The notes: generated from the letters alone by a model not told the origin. A stretch of 64,000 nt of DNA from Malurus cyaneus samueli (GCA_009741485.1 CM019236.1:43006232-43070231), one strand, 5' to 3'; positions 13,105 through 24,962 are shown, counted from the stretch's first letter. Translations and numbers: made by a program.

Positions 13105-16100
13105 CAACCAAGCACCGCCAGGCCCTCAAGTAAAATTCTTAGTTGTTTTTGTTAACAGTGTCTATGCAGCCTGTTGGAGAGTTTACAACTGTGCCTCTGA
13201 GCTGTGCAATGCGCATAAGTTTATATTAGTACCTGTCATTGCTCTGCTTGTTTCAAAACTGAGGGATCCAAGAACCATTCAATTTTTGGCAATATTTTGG
13301 CATGGACCTTTTGGAATGAGTCTAGTCAATGTCTGCAGCCTGCCTGGCTGAAGCATTTGGAGGGAGTTCTGGCTATATTTGTGAAAAAATTCCACTGAGC
13401 ATTCAAAATCAATTCAACATCAAAATAATCCTTCAAAAGGCAAGAATACAGACTAAAATGAAAATGCTTAGTGAACTGCATCTTAAGAAGATGATTCACA
13501 CAAAATATTTGTTAGATATTTGTTCTCTAGGATATTTGTCTTTTGTCTATTCTTTTGTCTTTTAATTGCTTTGTATCTGTCTCTTCCTTTTTTATATTAT
13601 CCAGACTATTCCCAGTGTGGTGTGAAAATGAATAGTCTAAATAAGTCATAAAGTGGTATAGTTTATAGGAATACAGTAGTAAATAATTAATAAACATAGT
13701 ATAATAGAAGTAATAAGTTATCATGTACTAAAGTAAATGCAGTTGCGTTCGAAAAACTCAAGATACAGTTGTCAGTAAAAACTTGTAGATTCTTTTCTGG
13801 ACCAGAATGAAAAAAGCTCAAATTACAATGAAGTGTATGTGAATAAATGTCAAACTCTTTTTCACAACTTTTATTGAAACAGGAAATGTCAATATTTTAA
13901 AATGTAAGCAGCCGCCACACTCCTGAGGCCTTTCTTATTTTGCCTCCCTTCTAATCTTGCTGTGTGACTATGGTAACCCTCTCTATAATACCCCAATTTT
14001 GACCCTGATTTTTAAATTATATCTTGGTCGTGTTAGAGACTAAGAAAGAAGAAGGCACAAGGTCTTGGTAGGCGTGTAAGAAGTCTGGAGTAAAAGCAGT
14101 GATTGGGCTGTCATATGGGGTCCTAAGGGAAAAAGGAAACCCATGAACAAGATAGACAGAGACACAAATAAAAGGAGAAATGTAACCATGACAAAGATGA
14201 GAAACAAACCTGAATATCTACAGGGATTAATCTATGGGATAGCAAGAAGTTTAGAACACAAGTGGCAACTGATAAGGATGCAGACTCGAGGATGCTGGAG
14301 GGGTTGGTGGGACTGTGCCAGTAGCTGAGGATTCAAGGAAGGGAGATGTTCAAAGAAAGGGGAGGAGCAAGTTGTCTTTAGGTGAGATGGTCATTCTGTG
14401 GTTTGACTGAACCCGGCACCTAATTACTGCAATCTCTTCTACTTTCTCATTACATCACTTTTCCTATCTAACTGCACAGCCATGAAGTCAATTCCATGCA
14501 ATGTCTGCTGCCAGGAACTCAGTGCCAGCTACTGGCAAACTGATGTGATGAATTGGTGCCGAACAGTTGGAGTCAGACCAGGGTCTTGGTGCCCCTGTAG
14601 TGGCAGCTACCAAAGCGAGTGGGGTGTCAATGACTGGGGCAGAGAGGGTTGGCCACCAGTAACTGGAGCTGAAATGGCAGTGTGTTTGAAAAACCATCAA
14701 ACTGCTAATGGATGCAAGGTGGGGAAAGAGGTACAGCAATTGTTAGAAAGGAGAATGTCTCCTTGTTAGAAGGGAAGGTTAATATCTTGGTTTTTTTTCC
14801 CCCCATAAGGATGAAACAGAGACAATGCTGATTACCCATGAAAGCACTGTGGAGTAGGGAGAGTGGATGAACAGTATTCAGATTCCAGATGTATAGCCAG
14901 ATCTTTAATTTCCTGTAGGTATTAGGTGACGTTAGAAAATCCCTACTGGTAAGAGTAAGGATTGTGGGGAAAGGCTAATCAAAGAAATAATTTTGGGCCC
15001 CAAAGCTGTATCTAAACTAGATAATTAGTAATTAATAATTAGTTTATCTTGACATGGGCACCCAAGCAACCAGTCTTATCACTTTTGTGCTTCTACAGAA
15101 TAGTTGGTCAGAATCTCCATTGGAAAATGTGCTGAATCAGCAACAAAAAACTCTAAGACCCTCTGTGAAAGGTCGCTCTTCAGCCTTTTTTTCCCAGATA
15201 TTCTTTCTGTAGAATGGCCACCTCTCGCTACTTGTCTACTCTGCTGGAGGAGAAGAGTTCAAGAAAGCAGACTTCATGTGCTTCATCACTGTAGCATGAA
15301 GGCCTGGTGTGACATTGTGTGAATACTCATTTTCTTCTGGAAAACTGGATGCTTCTCCTTTAGTGGTCTGCTTGGCATTCTTGCACACACAGCAGACCAC
15401 AGCACACATTGTTTGTCACCTAACACTACATAAACTATGTTTAGCTTTGTCCCCACTCAATAATGAAAGTGTGGCAATAATTTTGCTGCACAGCGGCCTG
15501 GACAACTGTCTCCAGAACCTAGAGAAGTCTGCTGCTTTGTGCTGTTTTTGAACTTTTGCTGGTTAATTGATGCACTGAGTGTGATAGAAAGCATCTAAAA
15601 AACCCCACAAACTACAGTTTTGTGTTCTCGGGTATTTATATAAACGCCAGTGTGCCATCTCAGAACTGCTGTCATGCAGACTTTTGAAATAGAGATCTCA
15701 TTTTTCTTTGTTTGAGAGTGTGCAAGATAGAGTTGATGGGCTATTTTTCATACAGACGAATGGTGTTGAGAAGTTACAACAATTTAAGCAAAGAGAGCAA
15801 TAGATCAGTAATCTAGGGATTAAGTTCGTCTCGGCACACTGCTCTCGGGGAATGGAAAAATGTCAGCTGAAAAGCTGGAATGGGTGTGTAGCAGCTCAGT
15901 CTTTGCCACGACACTGAACTTCTCAAGAATCATATGTTTCCCCTTTACGATGAAAGCAGTGTCCTCTAAAGACCAGGCATTGATTGTTGAGTCGGGAAAG
16001 CCATGATCGCAATCCACCCATTCCCAATTCCAGTGGCAATTAAAGTCCTAGACTATAAGTTTTAATACACAGCTTGTGTGGAGGGTGACTGGGACATTCT

Positions 16101-16526
16101 TGTGGTGATGTCTTGCATGAATCACAAAAGCTAGCCATACGAGATGTAACTTTGTGCTCTGTGTAGCTGGACCGTGTGATATAGAAGATGTGATAGTATG
16201 GACTAGTATTTTGATGCGTGTGTTGTGTTCTGGTGTTTGTCGTGGATCTATGCTGTCAACGCAAGAGCCAGTTAACATGAGTTTACTAACACCTTTTTGA
16301 AGGTTTCGAATACCTGTTTCCTAACATAAATCTGTTTAATTGATTGCAGAAGCCTTGACAGTCTTCATAATAAACCTTGGTATATTCAGAGGCTTTGATC
16401 AGGAGTGTCAGTTCGTCTGTTATCATCTTCCTCAACTGCTGATGAAGCAAAGGTTTTGTGCGTCAGTTATATCCACTATGGGCGGCACAAGAAGCCACTG
16501 GATTTGTTGTCACTGTATAGCAATGC

Positions 16527-17230
16527 TCTGGATAGGGTACTCTGGGGGCAATCATTGAGGGCAAGTCGTATACAAACAAGTGCAGGTCAGTACCCTGCGC
16601 AGTATATGTGTAAGGTGTGTCCTGGGCGTGACACTCACGTCCAGTGTCACCATCGCCGCCCGAGAGGCGGAGGAGGGATAGTCTGCTCTGCTCTGGGCTG
16701 GGCGGCCTCAAATGCGTAGTTGGCTGGGGAGGACGTTCCGGCTGAACAGAACAAAAAGGCATTAAGTTCTTAGAGACTATCCAAAGAGTGGTACATAAGG
16801 TGATTGAAGGACCTGAGGAGAAGTCATAAGACGCGCGTGGCTGAGGTCACTTGGTCTGTTTTACCAGCTGGATATGTAGGAGCACTGAGTGAGATATCGA
16901 TATATTCTAGTGGCTTCCATTTGTGAGGATTGGTATAGTTGGAAGGGGCAAATTCTGGATGTTTCTGTGCCGGTGAATGACTGCCATGGGATGGTCTGGT
17001 GTTTGTCAGGGGAGGTTTAGGCTTGAATATTAAGAAAAATTCTTCTATAGAACATGATTCCCCAGGGGATATTGGTTGCAATCTACCACCATGGCAGAGA
17101 TTAAAAGAACATTTGGACAATGCCTGCAGGCACGGGGGTGGTGTGGGCATCGCTCCTGTGCAGGGCCAGGAGGGCTGGACCTCGATGACCCTTGGGGAGA
17201 CTAGGCGCTCACTATTTTATGATTCTATAC
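16527..17230 (+). mobile_element. CR1 LINE 3' fragment, copy 1 (corrupted)
   Basis: Counterpart of the well-preserved CR1 at 37,238-37,902. Recognisable words are 'ggcattaagttcttagagac', 'gtggctgaggtcacttggtc', 'caggggaggtttaggcttg', 'gcagggccagga' and 'gatgacccttggggag'. Between them sit many extra bases that neither copy 2 nor the general CR1 sequence has. The end 'atgattctat' is kept. Confidence 0.85.
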
Positions 17231-18794
17231 AGAACGAGTGGCTGAAATATACAGTGTATGGGCTTGACTTGGAAGTTGTTTCTCGCACACTTTGCTTCAG
17301 TTGTTGTACTAAGTGAATATATAAGGGACGTTCAAAAAAGTGACATGGAAGTTATCCTGCCCATTGAACTGTATCCATACTATACGCAACTTTTGCTGAA
17401 AGCAGAATGGTGACTCGGGAGGCACTGAATTCACGTAGTGTGGCATTGCAGTATGCTCGACATCACTCACAAATGCTAGTGATCGAGGCTCTTCCCCCGC
17501 CCAATTTTTCTGGTTGTCTTGATAACTATCAGTGCAAAAACTTAGCTTGTATAAGATTTTATTTTTTCAGACTAAACCGGTGATCAGGAAGATGTTACGC
17601 AATTTGAAAGTAAGTGCTGCGAGGTGCTGTTGGCTGAAAATCTGTAGTTATAGGAGAAGATGTTTAAAACCATACGTATCTTCTGAAGGACTTGCCTAAA
17701 TGCGACTTTCCCAGAATAGTAATTACGTAGATAGCAAATGTAAGCTAACGCAAGCTTAGTGTCATTGGGTGCTCTGAATGCAATATTGTGAACCCACATC
17801 TGGCTTTGGAATGGGGATAGAGAGTAAGTGGTGTTTTCGTCACATTGTTTTGATGTGTTTCGATGAGTGCCATGTAAAATGGAAGAAGAAATGTGAAGGG
17901 AAAAAAAAAGACATTTTCTGTAATAAAAAGAGTAGTCCGCTGTCCTGTTGTTTATTGTCAGATGGCATTAAATAAGATGGTTAGACAGCGTAGGGATATG
18001 TTCTAATTTAATGAGAGGATGTAAGAGATGGGAATCGTGAGTCGAAGGATAGTGTTTGATAATTAAAACAGGTAACGTGATCACGATATATACTGGTTTG
18101 ATATGTAGGGTTCATCGTGGGCGGTGGTGTAGTTGGATAGTCTGCTGCTATGGGGAGAGAGCTAAATGCCGTGGGCATAAGGAAGTTTTTTAATGCCATC
18201 ATTGTGTCAGAAAGCCGAAGAAACATATCAGCAGCTGTACTAGTCCAGAATATCGTGAGTTCCTAGTTACAGGATTGTCAGTGCAAATAGATCTCGTTTG
18301 TTTAGTCACTGGCCGGCGCGATGCTCGCAAAGAATGTGAGGTGGTATTGCGCCAGTTGAAGTGACATGCAGCTATTCCTCTTGTAAAATTTTTTAATTAT
18401 TTTCTTTGTTTTTATCCCTGTCATTGTTCTATTGCTAAGGACTCACTTCAGGGAGCCATGAATTAACTGATGCAGATATCTAAGCGGGAAAGGCCAGGAG
18501 ATACTCTTCTTTCCCTGTGAGGTTTAGATACTCTATAGGACACTGAGTGTGTAAGTGTACCACGTGGTTGAAGTGGTCCCACACTCCACATTCGATAATT
18601 TTGCAGGATTTTTCGTGTCATAATACAGCTGAAAAATGGTGGCCAAGTAACATGGGAATGATAGCTCGGCAGTGAATTGGCTGTAGACGTTGGAAAAAAT
18701 TCGGAGTAGAATACTTGGTTTCAGATGGTGGGTGCTTTTATGATTACAGGCAATCTGGAAGTGCTAGAATATGATGGTACTAGTCATGTCCTCT

Positions 18795-19085
18795 AGATAT
18801 ACTGAGCACTACCTTGTTGGCGAAATGTCTTTATTTAATGGGTTCCAGGTGTGCGAGTGCAGAGCGGTTCGTCACAAGTGTTGTAGGATGTCTCCCACAG
18901 AAGTGAGGAGAAATCGAGATACAAATTCGCTTGCCACTGGTGAACAGGATCTCTTTAGTAGGGAACCTTGTACAGATCAAGTCCGGAAGAAGATGGGTGA
19001 TGAGAACCACTGGATAGTTAACATTCAGCAATGTCAGGTTTTATGCTGGTGAGCTGTACCCAGTCAATCGAAGCTGGACCGAGCC
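18795..19085 (+). mobile_element. Older CR1 ORF2 fragment, copy 1 (corrupted)
   Basis: Counterpart of 39,265-39,500. Shares 'aaatgtctttattaatg'-like and 'gatgagaacc...taacat' segments, corresponding to the part of CR1 ORF2 around and after the reverse transcriptase active site. Broken by stops and extra bases. Confidence 0.55.
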
Positions 19086-20199
19086 TAGTGATAGTCGGAC
19101 TATCAGATGGAGGCACTAGATTGCAGAGGACTATTACGTTAGTGTTTCCCGTTGGCCGAGATCTTGGTATGTCTAGTGGGACTAGGTATACGTATCGCTG
19201 TCGGTGGTCGAATGGAGGTATTGGGTGAAAGCATAAGGGAGTCTGGAGGCAGTGATGAGGACAGAAGGCGAGTAGGATAGCTCTCAGCTTCGGCGAAGAG
19301 AGCACTATGTGAGCGGGTATCTGGCTGCATTAGCTGTCTTTGGCAGTCGGTAGCACGGGAAGGCCAATAGAGCGCACTCTTAGGATGACATCAAAGGCAA
19401 AAACTCAGTAATGGGTGAAAATGTAGATGGCTCATTCACAGATGGAAGAGTACCTGGTCCATCTTTGGTGGGGAGGGTGCTGAAGGTTGGCGAGGGTGAT
19501 GGAGCATGTGGATTCCGCCTTAAGTGGTTCTCTAACCTTGGTGAAGTTCGTCGGACTCCTGACTGTACCATTTGGCCGCCCAGGAAAGCAGATTGAGACA
19601 TGTCTAGTGTGGGTATCAGGGCGAACCTGTAAGTTAGGGAGCATGCTGTGCGCACTCGCGTGAGAGGTTGGCATTTTCAAGTGCAGTGGATACATGTCTG
19701 GGTTTACTGAGCTAGATGCTCTGTTGCATAGTGCGAATTGGCGCAGTTTGTTGCGCTCTCTCTCACGCGCATCTCCTTGTTGTGTTCGCGATTTGTGTGC
19801 TACTCATGACCCTTTAACGACCTCGGAGGTCACTGCTAGAGGCCAGGTAGTGTGTGCCATGACGCCCTGGGTGTGGTGCATCGGTTTATAGATAATTGGA
19901 GTGATGGAGACCTGGCTCTGACTGAGTCCCCAATTCGATTCACCGGAGGGTGGCTTGGCGTTTCTGTGTGCTGCGGTGAGAACTTGTTTCGGGAAACAGC
20001 CTAAATAGACTGGCCGCTTATTGCAGGAGGATAGAACCGGTGGAGCAGGCACGGATGCTCGTTGCGATTTAGGAGAAGTCCTCGTGGGCAGAGTGCAGCC
20101 GGGTGCTAGATGAGAGAGACACACACGATGAGAGGAGGGCTGCTTGGGGTAATCAAAACCACGCAATGGGGATGAAGGGCACAGGGTTAGGGTTTTGGT

Positions 20200-20960
20200 A
20201 AGGCCAGAAGCTGCCCGATTGCGGCGGGTGCGCGAGCTCACCCGCGCGGGGGTCGGTGCGTGACGGCGGGGGTCGGGCGGCGGCGAGGACGGGGCGCGCA
20301 GCACCGACATAGGCTGGCAGGTCCTGCCTATGATAACGCCTGCCCTGGACTGCGCGGTCGTGCGGCGGCTTCGCTGGGCGCGCGTGGGCAGCGCGTAGGC
20401 CGCCGCGGCTGCCTTCGCGACATGGAGCGGGCCGGCCTGGGGCCAGCCGGGCCGCGCTGCGAGGAGGGTCGCGGCGCCGGGGGCGGCGGCGCGCGCGCGG
20501 CGGCGGCGCGGTCAGGGCGCCCTGGTGGAGGATGTGCGTGAGATGCGGAGGCGCGCTGGTGCCGGAGATGTTTGGCTGAGGTGTGAAGGTGTGTGAGTGA
20601 GGCGGCTGCTGCGAGTGATGGTGCGTTGGAGGTGGGTTGTCTTGGGGGTGCGCCGCTCCCGCCGGCAAGCGGCTCCCGCTGCGGTCCCGTGCGGAGCCCG
20701 TCCGCGGCGCCGCGGGCGCCTGTCACGCGGTGCTGAGCGGGGCCGGGCTGGGACGGCTGGGCCGGGCGCCGGAAGGAGGGCTTCTTCCCATGGCTTCGCC
20801 GGCGTCTTGGGCGGGTGTGGACTATGCCATCGATGTCTGGGTCGGGGAGATGCGATGGCGCGTGGCTGGGATGAGAAGATTCTGCTGAACTTGCATGGGC
20901 TCGCGAGCGCAGGGTTTGTGGATCCGGGTTGATCGGAGGCGCAACAGCGCGGGCAGACTA
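20200..20960. promoter_or_regulatory. CpG island, copy 1
   Basis: Dense in CG dinucleotides and far more GC-rich than its surroundings. It aligns with the island at 40,250-40,960 but with many differences. Long open frames across it on both strands are expected by chance in such DNA and are not taken as genes. CpG islands of this kind usually mark promoters or first exons. Confidence 0.7.
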
Positions 20961-21325
20961 AGACGCATTGTCAGGTAATCGAGCCGGTGGATAGACACAG
21001 CACAGCTACGAGTGTACAGTCAAGGGGTTGGTGTTGATCGCTCTCTTGCACAGCGGAATAAATTAGGCAATTATTGCTCATTCATCTGTTTGCAAGCTGA
21101 CAGACAGAAGTAGCTCTTGGCCCTGCAAGTTTGCCAAATGAAAAAATAGATCAGTGTTTTATGTGCGTTAGCTATAATTTGAGGTGCAGGTAAGCTTATG
21201 AGTGCATTATTTACTGTGGTCTTATCGAGGTTGCATCAATAACTGCATAAGTGTCAGGGAAAGGAATTCTTTACTCGTATAGGAATTTGAGTAGGAACGC
21301 CTCATGTGAATGAGTACAGAGATCG

Positions 21326-22085
21326 ATGCTTATTCTGTGTGGGGTCGTTTATGTGTCGGAAAGATTTGTGGGCCTAAGGGCTGGAGGTTCTGGGGTGAGA
21401 GTTGTGAGTGGCCAGATTGAGTGGACGAGGGGAGAGTTATTTGGTTGATTATAGTAGATGTTGAAGTTATTGATTAGGGAGATTGGGGTAGTGTTCGGAT
21501 GGTGATTGAGTGTATGTTAGGGGTGCGGTCTAGCGTGTAGTGATGGTGAGTTTACGGGATATCGTAGTATATTTATAACTGATTTGCTGCTAGAAGGGGT
21601 AGCGGGGTGAGGGGTTTAGGTGTATGAGGTGTGGATTAGTATAGTGACCTTGATATATGAGTTTGCGACTAGAACCTAAGCAGTATAGGGGTGAGGGACG
21701 CGCATGGAACGTATAGTGTATAATTTGTGCAGGAGCTAGTGTACGGGGTATGTTATAATAATGATTTTGGTTCGGACAGTGGGATGGATGCCGGGTATAC
21801 TAGGTGGAGATGAGTGGTAGATAGTAGGGTTGTTTGTTCAGTATGGGTTGGGAGGATATGGGTTGTGGATTTGTGGTGGATGTAAAGGATCGGTGTGAGA
21901 GGAGATCGGTAGAGTTTCTGGGTTGCGTGGTTTATGGGAGGCGGTATGGTAGAGGTGGAATTCGGTGGTATCAGTAGAGTGGTCGGTTGTTTGTCCGTGT
22001 CGCTGTAGTGGTCTTTTGTGACGATTATGGATTGGTTGTATGAAGGATGTAGCCGTCGGTGCGGTTTAGTGGGTGGTGTCCGGCA
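21326..22085. other. C-poor, G/T-rich block of doubtful quality
   Basis: Here alignment to the other copy ends. Some lines of 60 bases have only one C (for example 21,421-21,480 and 21,841-21,900), while G and T are abundant. There is no repeat unit, no open frame and no recognisable element. The abrupt strand-asymmetric composition suggests poor consensus rather than functional DNA. Confidence 0.6.
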
Positions 22086-22312
22086 GGTGAGTCAATTACA
22101 GGAGTGCTGCATGGCTCCAAAGACACACTGGGTTACCTAGGATGGACAAGTAGTGGTCTTGAATTAATGCTTGACGAGTGTGTTCTTGAGATTGTCGCTC
22201 TAGCTGATATTCTGAATTGTTTTTCATATTAGTGAATCTGTGCATCATGTCCTTCCTGTACTTGTCTGGCGAGACCATTCTCTCGAAACAACTATTTCCA
22301 CATTTGGAAAGG

Positions 22313-22750
22313 TGCTCTTTCAAAAGTGCTGTGCACTCACTGGCGAGGCCACACCGAGCTGTCTGGCTACGAACTATGTATAGGTCAAGGCAGCATAACA
22401 GTGGGAGCATTCTCTTTGCACCAAAGTATTAACCCACGAAAGTTCTCTTGTTTTGCAACACGTGAACGTCTCATTTGCTCTAATTCTCCCCTTGCCTGCA
22501 GAGCGCTCACGTGCGGTGGGATGTCAGGCAAGTAGCGTGCTCTTTCAAAAAGTGCTGTATTCACTGCGAGCTATACGGCTTTCTGGCACGCTAGTAACAG
22601 AGAAGTAGGCGAGGACACCGTGGGAAGGCACCTGGCAATAGGAGTATTAATGTACCTCAAGGACGAGAGTTCTTGGTTGCAAACACCTCTGAATTTTGCC
22701 TGCTATCATCGCTTGCCTGCAAGTGGTCAGTGCGTGGGGTAGGCGAAGGG
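22313..22750. repeat. Two-unit tandem repeat, ~225-base period
   Basis: The phrase 'gtgctctttcaaaa' begins both units (22,312 and 22,538). Later shared landmarks in the same order are a 'gagcat'/'ggagta' block, 'gttctcttgtt'/'gttcttggttgc', and 'ccccttgcctgcag'/'tcgcttgcctgcaag', followed by 'gtgcggtggg'/'gtgcgtgggg'. The units are clearly related but strongly diverged or miscalled. Confidence 0.6.
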
Positions 22751-23129
22751 GTGATATGTGGTAGCCTTTTTCTGTGACAGTATGCGGGCTATCATGGCGG
22801 TAGATCTCGCGGGATTACGCAGGCAGAGTAGGACCGCCTCCTCCTGTGAGCCAGATGGTGGATGTTTAATATGTGATGATGGTGGCGATATAGCTTGGGC
22901 GCCAGTGACGATGTCGAAAGTCTCACACGACTATATAAAGCGTGTTCGACGTATCAAGAGAAGCAGCCATTTGACATCCATCATTTTGATGCCAGTGTTC
23001 GATTCGTGCCGTTTAGCGATTCAAGAGGGTGGAACCGGCCGTAGCCTGCCCGCGACAGTGTTCGTCGAGCGCCGTTAGATGAGTCTCTGACTACGGCACA
23101 AGTGGTGGGACGCGTGGTTAGAAACGTCG

Positions 23130-24640
23130 GGTGTTAGCGAGGAGCTGCCGCCCAGTAGGATATCGGGAACCTGGGCGCGGCGAGGCTCCAGGGAGAATGC
23201 CGGAACCCTTTGGAGCGGCGAACCAGGAAAAGCCGAAACCCGGGAGAGCGCCAGGAAAGTCGAAATCCCGGGAGCCTGCTGCCCAGGGAAGAATGTGGAA
23301 ACTCGGGAGAGCGCGCGCCAGGAGACTCCTGGAAGGCGCTCCGGATTGGACAAGCGCCTGGGAAGAACGTGAAATGCGGGTTCGGGTATCGCCTGGACGA
23401 GCGGGCGGCGGCCGAGGTGCGGGACACTGCGGTGATCAAATCGTGCGGGGGAGGACGCTCCACCCAGGGCGCTGCAGGAGATGGATTTGAGCTCGCTATG
23501 CGAGATTACCTGTCGGCCGAGAAGCTCTTGCGACAGGTGGAATCTTTTGACGCTGCGCGAGGTGGGGTATCGAATGCAAAGGAAAGGATTTTACGCTCGC
23601 GTGGCTATGGTGGCTGCAGGCTTGCTGCAGATTGTTGGGTCGGGAGGTGCATGAGACCGGACGCACGATAAGAATAGTTCCTCCGAACCGCTGAGAGTCG
23701 TGGAGTAATGTTGGATGCAGAAAAGTGCTGCAGAGGAGACTGAATGTCTTCGGTGGTGTGCTCAGGAATTTTGAAGAAGGCCTGCGGGGGATAGATGTTG
23801 TGTACAGAAGCCCCCAGGAAAAGCCTCCAGGGAGCAGGAGAAACCAGTCGTGGAGGGCGGCTGTAGAAGAGTGGCTTGTCTAAGGCTGCCGCAGGCTGGG
23901 GCAGGTTGCGGGGCCGCTGCTGCGGGAGCCTCCCCACCAGGGCAGTCACGGGTCCGCCGGTGCGCACGAGTAATAGTGCAAATGACAATCCAAGTTCCCC
24001 AGAACCTATCGAAATTCGAGCCGCTCGCGGGGAACAGGAACCAGCGAGCGGGGTTCTGGGTGGGCTAGGCGCGAGGAGCGCTAGGGGCCGCGCTGCGAGG
24101 AGTTCGGGGTCCGTAAACTGCCTAGACACCGCCAGTATCGACCTCGGAATGGCGCTCGACGGGGTCGACAAGAAACGGGCGGAGCGAGGTGCCGCCGGCG
24201 GGGAAGAATCGCAGGAGGGTATCAAGCAGAAGGGGGTGGACTTGAGGGACGGAGTTTGGAAGATAGAGAGGCGGTGGCGCGACAGAGGGCGGAGCTCGAG
24301 TAAGGGGGCCGCGGTGGCGGGGAACGCGGGGTTGGGGCGGAAGCGGGGGGGACGTCAAGAAGTTCGGTGCGGGCCCTGGAGCGCTCCGAGAAGGGCGGGC
24401 CCGGAAGCCTGGAAGTAGGCGCTCTCCGCGCACACGACATACAAAATAGGGGCTACACACGTCATTAGGCGTGCAATCCGTCCCGCCCTGGGCCCCAGGG
24501 GATAGCAACGGTAGGTGTCAGCACCCACTCTTTGAACTTCCTGCCGCCTCTCCGTCCGGGGCGTTGGAAGCCTCTGGTCTCTCCCCGAACCCAGGTGGCC
24601 AATTTTTGTGGCGCACAGGGGGCCGCGGCAGGTTTGAGTG
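23130..24640. promoter_or_regulatory. Second GC-rich, CpG-rich island
   Basis: Strongly GC-rich with many CG dinucleotides, unlike its flanks. It begins with a degenerate minisatellite and ends about 130 bases before a possible signal-peptide exon on the plus strand, which would fit a promoter and 5' untranslated region. Base quality in this area is questionable, so open frames through it carry little weight. Confidence 0.5.
23156..23395. repeat. Degenerate GC-rich minisatellite, ~33-base period
   Basis: About seven imperfect units of the form 'ggaaacccgggagagcg' followed by 'ccagggaagaatg'. Examples start near 23,161, 23,199, 23,232, 23,260, 23,295 and 23,328. Unit length varies from about 28 to 41, which may reflect true variation or base-calling errors. 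Confidence 0.6.
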
Positions 24641-24770
24641 ACCTTTTGTTCGAGGCGGGGAATTGTGTTCCTGAAAGCATAAATGCTGGAATTGAAAAGT
24701 CTTGTGTTTGAACACTTACCACAGAAACTGAAAATGGAATGGTGGTGTATTTGAGAAGCATGCATCAGAA

Positions 24771-24941
24771 ATGACTGCGAAGATAGTTTTCCTGTTGGGA
24801 CTGCTGTGTCCTGTTGGGTTGTGTGTGATAAGCGCTGTCCATGACCTGGGTCGCAATGAGAGGTGGATTTGGCTGAACTCTATTGCCATTTTATTTGTCA
24901 ACCAGACCACCTGGGACAATTTCAGAGAAAATGGACATTAT
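24771..24941 (+). CDS. Possible first coding exon with signal peptide, unknown protein
   Basis: Opens with ATG in a fair context (G at -3), after an in-frame TGA 42 bases upstream. It codes for 57 residues up to a strong splice donor, GTGAGT, at 24,942, leaving phase 0. Residues 1-22 (MTAKIVFLLGLLCPVGLCVI and the next two) look like a classic signal peptide: a basic residue, a long hydrophobic core and a small residue before the likely cut. Residues 44-46 are an N-glycosylation sequon (NQT). This would be a secreted or membrane protein. Without splicing the frame stops after six more codons. The exon lies just downstream of a CpG-rich island, which supports a promoter arrangement. I do not recognise the protein and found no second exon. 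The surrounding sequence is error-prone, so the frame could be partly wrong; chance occurrence is also possible. Confidence 0.35.
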
Positions 24942-24962
24942 GTGAGTAGCTGTAAGGTGTGA

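Larger units (their letters stand above)
13105..21325 (+). repeat. Direct repeat of ~8 kb, copy 1 (noisy)
   Basis: Matches 33,905-41,297 in the same orientation. Shared words can be followed through its whole length: 'ccctcaagtaaaattctt' at the start, 'tctaaactagataattagta' at 15,011 and 35,797, 'tagtcatgtcc' at 18,781 and 39,241, 'gtgcgttagct' at 21,163 and 41,124. Agreement is high to about 15.5 kb, then drops as extra bases appear in this copy. It holds a CR1 3' fragment, an older CR1 fragment and a CpG island. Apart from these it shows no gene. The increasing noise suggests uncorrected long-read sequence; a real, diverged segmental duplication is the alternative. Confidence 0.9.

Noticed and set aside
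20183..20198. Telomere-like 'gggttagggtt' word
   Set aside because: Occurs only once, and the other copy of the segment reads differently at this place; not an array.
20153..20668. 171-codon minus-strand frame in the first CpG island
   Set aside because: Same compositional effect, and it is not preserved as the same protein in the better copy of the segment.
21326..22085. C depletion as a sign of cytosine-deaminase hypermutation
   Set aside because: No homologous undamaged copy exists here to show C-to-T changes, and noisy sequence around the gap explains the skew more simply.
23605..24225. 206-codon minus-strand frame in the second GC-rich island
   Set aside because: Compositionally biased, no recognisable domain, and located in error-prone sequence.
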